A stretch of 10,184 nucleotides of DNA from Thermoleophilia bacterium (GTDB lineage: Bacteria > Actinomycetota > Thermoleophilia > RBG-16-64-13): NCBI GenBank assembly GCA_016929985.1, contig JAFGIH010000850.1, positions 1 through 10,184 on the forward strand. Direction: 5' to 3'. Made by a program: the position numbers and the translations under genes. The notes beneath the pieces were generated by a model that saw only the letters and a list, made by a program, of their open reading frames with translations, made no database searches and was not told where the DNA came from. Within the stretch, counting starts at the first letter, position 1; each line of letters opens with the position of its first letter. This document shows positions 6,372-10,184 of this stretch, piece by piece.

Positions 6372-7449
6372 GCCACTCGTTCTCGTGCTGTCGCATCCAG
6401 GTGAGCAAGGTTTCGCCCTCCGCCGGATTGCGGCCCGGCCCCGTCAGGAGATCCGCCACAGCCTGACTGAGCGCAACGCAACGCAGGCCATCGTCCACCC
6501 GAGTCCGTTCGAACACTACTTCGCCCAGCGGCTCCAGTAGTAGCACGTTCGCGCCCGTCTCCGTCGGGGTGAGGCCCAGCCTGTTTGCCCACGCATCGGC
6601 GTCGTCAACATAGATCATGGCCAATCGCCCAGGAGCAGTCGCAGCCGCGCGCGGGACGGCCAGTGAACCTGTGACTGCACATCGAGCTTCGGCGTCCAGC
6701 CCCAGGCCCCGCATGCGGGCGACCAGCGCCTGCAGACCTCTCGGGTCAATGTACGAAGAGGGCAGATTGGAGTCGATGACGGAGTAGTCTTGAGTCCACC
6801 GAACGAGGAGTTCCGGCCAATCGACCCCTTCCACCGGCCCTCTGGTCTTCCGATGGACAAGAGCCTCGCGGTCGAGGAGGTTGAGAATCCGCGACACGTA
6901 CCCAGGATCGGCACCGCTGATGGCTGCGAGCTGTCGAGTCCCCAAGGGCGGACGGAAGTCGATAAGAGCGCGGACAATACCAGCCGCTTTGGGTCCCTTC
7001 AACGAGCGGGCCGGCCTCTCGCGCGGATTCGGATTCTCGTTCGCGCCCTGCCGCTCAATGTACAGGGCGGGATCATCAACACGGACCAACACGTTGCCTG
7101 CAAGATCGACATAGCCTGCGCCGGCGGAGCGGATCATCGCCCGCGCCCGCGGACTGACGAAGGGGGTCGCCACGACCAGAGCGCCCGCCTTGGTCGAGAC
7201 GCTCACCTCGTAGCCTTGCAGTTGTCGAATCAGACCGTCGATGTCTTTGGGCTCCAGTCTGCTCTTCGCTTCGATCAGCACGGTGGCCTGCCTGCCGTCG
7301 GCTGCGGTGATCAGGACTGTCGCATCTGGTCGCCGCGATACCCTCCCGAACTGAAGCTCTTCGATTTTCCACGTGGCCGGCACCAAGGTTGTCAGCTCGG
7401 CGATGGCCTTCCTCACGATGATGTTGTCAGTATTGGCGGTGTTGCGCAT
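6358..7449 (-). CDS. AbiEi-like regulator with PD-(D/E)xK-like N-terminal region and winged helix
   Basis: 363 residues from the ATG chosen here. Residues about 10-130 look like a restriction-endonuclease fold: PD at 41-42, then after about 17 residues IEAKSR, giving D42, E60 and K62 as a PD-(D/E)xK set, followed by a strand-rich stretch (ALVVATPFVS, GYVDLAGNVLVRV). About 155-205 is a winged helix (GTRQLAAISGADPGYVSRIL is the recognition part). About 210-363 resembles the C-terminal domain of AbiEi-type antitoxins. It is followed by, and overlaps, a nucleotidyltransferase gene, as in AbiE-like type IV toxin-antitoxin pairs, where AbiEi represses its own promoter. A TTG nine bases upstream would add three residues, but it lies directly beside the -10 hexamer, so the ATG is preferred. 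Whether the N-terminal region cuts DNA or only binds is unknown. Domain calls are by eye. Confidence 0.7.
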   Translation of the reverse strand: MRNTANTDNIIVRKAIAELTTLVPATWKIEELQFGRVSRRPDATVLITAADGRQATVLIEAKSRLEPKDIDGLIRQLQGYEVSVSTKAGALVVATPFVSPRARAMIRSAGAGYVDLAGNVLVRVDDPALYIERQGANENPNPRERPARSLKGPKAAGIVRALIDFRPPLGTRQLAAISGADPGYVSRILNLLDREALVHRKTRGPVEGVDWPELLVRWTQDYSVIDSNLPSSYIDPRGLQALVARMRGLGLDAEARCAVTGSLAVPRAAATAPGRLAMIYVDDADAWANRLGLTPTETGANVLLLEPLGEVVFERTRVDDGLRCVALSQAVADLLTGPGRNPAEGETLLTWMRQHENEWRVGP

Positions 7450-7459
7450 TGTGCGCAAC
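7441..7459. repeat. Palindrome over the transcription start and ATG of the AbiEi-like gene (likely operator)
   Basis: Perfect inverted repeat: GTTGCGCA, three-base centre TTG, TGCGCAAC. It abuts the -10 element and covers the predicted transcription start and the ATG. Autoregulation by a winged-helix AbiEi-type protein through inverted repeats is known for AbiE systems; that this gene's product binds here is inferred. Confidence 0.6.
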
Positions 7460-7488
7460 AGTATAGTTCAAGACAACAATGCGCACAA
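7460..7488 (-). promoter_or_regulatory. Promoter of the AbiEi-like/nucleotidyltransferase operon
   Basis: On the minus strand TATACT (7465 down to 7460, five of six of TATAAT) is preceded after 17 bases by TTGTGC (7488 down to 7483, only three of six of TTGACA). Ten bases separate the -10 from the ATG, so the mRNA should be leaderless or nearly so. The promoter is flanked by related operator-like sequences on both sides. The remainder of the gap up to 7683 shows no gene or terminator. Confidence 0.6.
7476..7485. repeat. Second operator-like half-site overlapping the -35 region
   Basis: ACAATGCGCA here is the exact reverse complement of TGCGCATTGT at 7443-7452, inside the start-site palindrome, with 23 bases between the copies. 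The two copies face each other across the -10 element. It overlaps the -35 hexamer, as expected for a repressor site. Confidence 0.5.
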
Positions 7489-7683
7489 GTCCGGTATTGA
7501 CTACGGCTGCGCAGGGGGCACGACGCAGAATCTGACCGAGGCCGTGAACCGCAGAATATGCGACGGTGCGCCGGTCGCCCTTCAGTCTTTCGGTGGAGAT
7601 TGGGCCGAGAGGGGCTCAAGTCTCGATTCCTGGTCACTCCAGGCCGGAGAGGCAGATCGGGCTGCTATTTGGAGAGTGACTCG

Positions 7684-10184
7684 TCACGCTACCTTCACAT
7701 ACACGCTCTTCCCATCCCCGCAATACGAGTCATAGAAGTGCTGAAACGCCAGCTCCAGCTTCTCGGCTCGCAGCGCCGCGGTGAATGCCGTAGGCAGGCG
7801 CCCCAGAAACTCCCTGATGCACAGCTTCACCCCGGCGCGAGCCTGCTGCTTCTTGCGCCAGTCGATGACGAGCTTCCTCTCCTTGAGGGTCGCCAGGAGC
7901 TCGTGGGCCACGCGCTTCACCTGTTTGATCTCGGCGTCGGTGAGGTCGACGGACGGCTTCATGAGGATGTCGAACAGCGCCAGCTCTTCCTCGGTGAGTT
8001 CTTCGCGGGTGGCGCGTTGCTCTTCGGCGGTGAGTGACTGAGCGAAGTCGACCAGCTGGGCGAACAGCTCCTCGATGTTGAGGGCGCCGCGGAGCTTCTC
8101 GGCCTCCACGTGCTTCTGCTTGGCGTCGAGCTTCTTGCGGAGGGCGTCGAAGTCGATCTCGCTCAGGTCGACGACGCTCGAGCCCGGCTCCACCGAGTAG
8201 CCCTGGGCGACGATCGACTCCTCCAGGAGCTGCATGACCTGCTGCTCCACCGCGGAAATGTCGGGTTTCGGGGTCAGCGAACGGATCTTCTGCACCAGCA
8301 CGGCGAACAGGGCGCACTCGGCGGCCAGTTCGTTCGCGGCCGGGTCGGGCAAGATAGCGCGGAACAACAGCAGCGCGCGCCCGGCCAGCCCCAGGAACTC
8401 GCGCTTCGAGTCGTCAGTGGCGAGGATGGCGTCCACGGCGGCGTCCACCAAGGCGATCTTCTCGAAACCGGCGGGGCTTGCTGGATGGTCTCGGGCTCGA
8501 AACCGGCGGCGCGGCAGAAGTCGGTCACGGCGGACAAGGCTTTGCGCAGCTCCTCCACCAGCTTGGCCTTCGCGGCCACGGGTGAGTCGCCGGGCTCCAC
8601 GCGGCCGCCGCTCCCGGTGCCGTAGATGGCGAGCGCCTTCTCCAGATTGCGGAAGATGCCCACGTAGTCGACGATGAGGCCGTTCTCCTTGTCGCCGAAC
8701 ACGCGGTTGGCGCGGGCGATGGTCTGCATGAGGGTGTGGTTGCGCATGGGCTTGTCGAGGTAGATGGTCGAGCAGCAGGGCAGGTCGAAGCCGGTCATCC
8801 ACATGGCGCAGACGAACACCAGGCGCAGGGGATGCTCGGCGTTCTTGAACTTGGTCGCGAGGTCCTGCTCGTTCATGCGCTTACGGTGGGGCGAGATGTC
8901 GGCGCCCTTCTTGGCCAGCTCGGCGCCCTCGTTCTGGGATTGGGAGACGACCACGGCCATGTCGGTCTCCGTGAGGTAGGCGATGCGGCGCTCCAGGTCG
9001 GCGCGCTCGGCCTGCCGCCGCTCATCCCGGTCGCCAGGCCCAGCGCCGCCAGCTCCGCCCGCGCGTGGGCCAGTTCCTCCGCCCAGTACTTCTGCACCTT
9101 GTCGTACATCCGCACGGCGGTGGCCTTGTCGATACTCACCACCATGGCCTTGCCCTGGTATCCGCGGCCCAGGAAGTGGCCCACCACGTCGCGGGCCACC
9201 GTCTCCAGGCGGTCGTCGTCGGTGATGATGTAGTACTGGCGGGCGAACTCGCGCTCCAGCTTGGCTTCTTGGTCCTCGTCGAGCTCGGCGGCCTCCAGGA
9301 GGTCTTCCATGTCGTCGTTGAGGTCAGCGTTGGTGAGCTGCATCTCCGGGATGCGGTTCTCATAGTAGAGGGGGACGGTCGCCCGGTCTTCCACGCTCTC
9401 CCGGAAGTTGTAGACGCTCACGTAGTCGCCGAACACCTGGCGCGTCTTCTCCTCGCCCACCATGAGCGGCGTGCCGGTGAAGCCGATGAAGGCGGCGTTG
9501 GGGAGGGCGTTGCGCATGTTGAGTGCGAAGGTGTCGTACTGGGAGCGGTGGGCCTCGTCGGTGATCACCACGATGTCGGAGCGGTCGGAGATGAGCGGAT
9601 GCCGCTCGCCCGGATGCTCTGTGCGGAACTTCTGGATGAGCGTGAACACGTAACGCTCGTTGCCGGCCAGCAGGGTGCGCAGGTGCTCGGCGCTGGTGGC
9701 GTGGATCTCGGACTCATCCCGTTTGGTGGCTCCCACATCCACGAAGTTCTTGTAGATCTGCTCGTCCAGCTCCTTGCGGTCGGTCACCACCACGAAGGTC
9801 CAGGCCCCGGGCAGCTTGCGCAGCACCTTCTGGGCGAAGAAAATCATCGAGATGCTCTTGCCGCTCCCTTGCGTGTGCCAGAACACCCCGAGGCGGCCCC
9901 GGTTGGTCTTGAGCTCCTGCAACGACTCGAAGGCGGCGTTCACGCCCAGGTACTGATGGTTCTTGGCCGCCACCTTCAGCAGCCCGCCGGCCGCTTCTTT
10001 GAAAAGGACGAAGTCCTCCACCAGGTCCAGGAGCCGTCCTTTTTCGCACGTGCCCCGAATCATGGTCTCCAGCGACACCAGCGCGGCCTCGTCCTCGGAC
10101 GCCACCCGCTTCCACTCCCCGAAGTGCTCCCACTCGGCGGTGATAGTGCCCACCCGGCTCTCCGATCCGTTGGAGAGGATCACG
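7684..10184 (-). pseudogene. hsdR: Type I restriction enzyme R subunit (HsdR), N-terminus beyond window, two frameshifts
   Basis: ATP-dependent translocase/endonuclease subunit of a type I restriction-modification complex. About 833 residues are visible. The N-terminal nuclease domain lies past the right edge, since full HsdR proteins are about 1000 residues. Counting from the right edge, Walker A HTQGSGKS is at 103-110, DEAH at 209-212 and motif III FTGTP at 235-239. The frame then breaks near 9039-9041. It resumes with TETDMAVVVSQSQNE, motif V TGFDLPCCSTIYLDKPM and motif VI QTIARANRVFG, and breaks again near 8473-8476. The third segment is the helical C-terminal domain, ending at TGA. Each break is repaired by adding one base to a G/C run. 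As given, the product would stop shortly after motif III and lack motifs V and VI, so no active enzyme is expected. The gene may in fact be intact if the breaks are read errors. Confidence 0.9.

Noticed and set aside
7413..7637. Minus-strand frame of 74 codons between hsdR and the AbiEi-like gene
   Set aside because: Arg/Ser/Cys-rich with no motif, it runs over the promoter and operator and into the AbiEi-like gene in another frame.
7676..7687. Short inverted repeat GTGAC/GTCAC at the hsdR stop codon
   Set aside because: Five-base arms with a two-base loop and no T run; likely chance.
8461..8515. Direct repeat of GCCGGTTTCGAG about 36 bases apart in hsdR, considered as a duplication causing the frameshift
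   Set aside because: Both copies encode plausible HsdR residues (AGFEPE and AGFEKI), and the frame is restored by a single base in the G run, so duplication is not needed.

Overview
The window is GC-rich bacterial DNA, and every convincing gene lies on the minus strand. Three genes have a TAnnnT-type -10 hexamer ending only 9 or 10 bases before their ATG, with no Shine-Dalgarno sequence. That suggests leaderless or nearly leaderless transcripts, as is common in Actinomycetota. The methyl-accepting chemotaxis protein points to a motile member. The lineage is an inference from these traits, not from a marker gene.

Left part (1-3194, housekeeping and sensing). A chemotaxis receptor gene runs off the left edge. 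It has two N-terminal membrane helices, no sensory domain and no HAMP domain, a GTG start with a strong ribosome binding site, and a possible sigma-28-like promoter. Upstream of it is a two-gene K+ uptake operon, ktrB then ktrA, whose genes overlap by four bases (ATGA). KtrB is the membrane channel-like subunit. KtrA is the nucleotide-binding gating subunit.

Middle part (3195-5519). A complete recQ helicase gene (helicase core, zinc/RQC region, HRDC) has an unusual Ala/Gly/Ser/His-rich insertion just before the DEAH box. Between ktrB and recQ, a good -35/-10 promoter and an RBS plus GTG face the opposite way and point into the 3' end of recQ. They look like either an antisense transcription unit or the remains of a lost gene.

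Right part (5520-10184, defence). An overlapping two-gene unit resembles a type IV toxin-antitoxin (AbiE-like) pair. Its first gene encodes a PD-(D/E)xK-like N-terminal region, a winged helix and an AbiEi-like C-terminal region. Its second gene encodes a nucleotidyltransferase. The promoter is overlaid by a near-perfect palindrome and a related half-site, which fits autoregulation. Beyond it lies the larger part of a type I restriction enzyme R subunit (HsdR), running in from the right edge. It is broken by two one-base frameshifts. Both can be explained by loss of one base from a G/C run, so they may be sequencing errors rather than decay. The hsdM and hsdS partners would be expected beyond the right edge.

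No tRNA, rRNA, CRISPR array, insertion sequence or convincing intrinsic terminator was found. No stretch longer than 300 bases lacks a gene. The longest gaps, 939-1164 and 7450-7683, hold only the regulatory sites listed.
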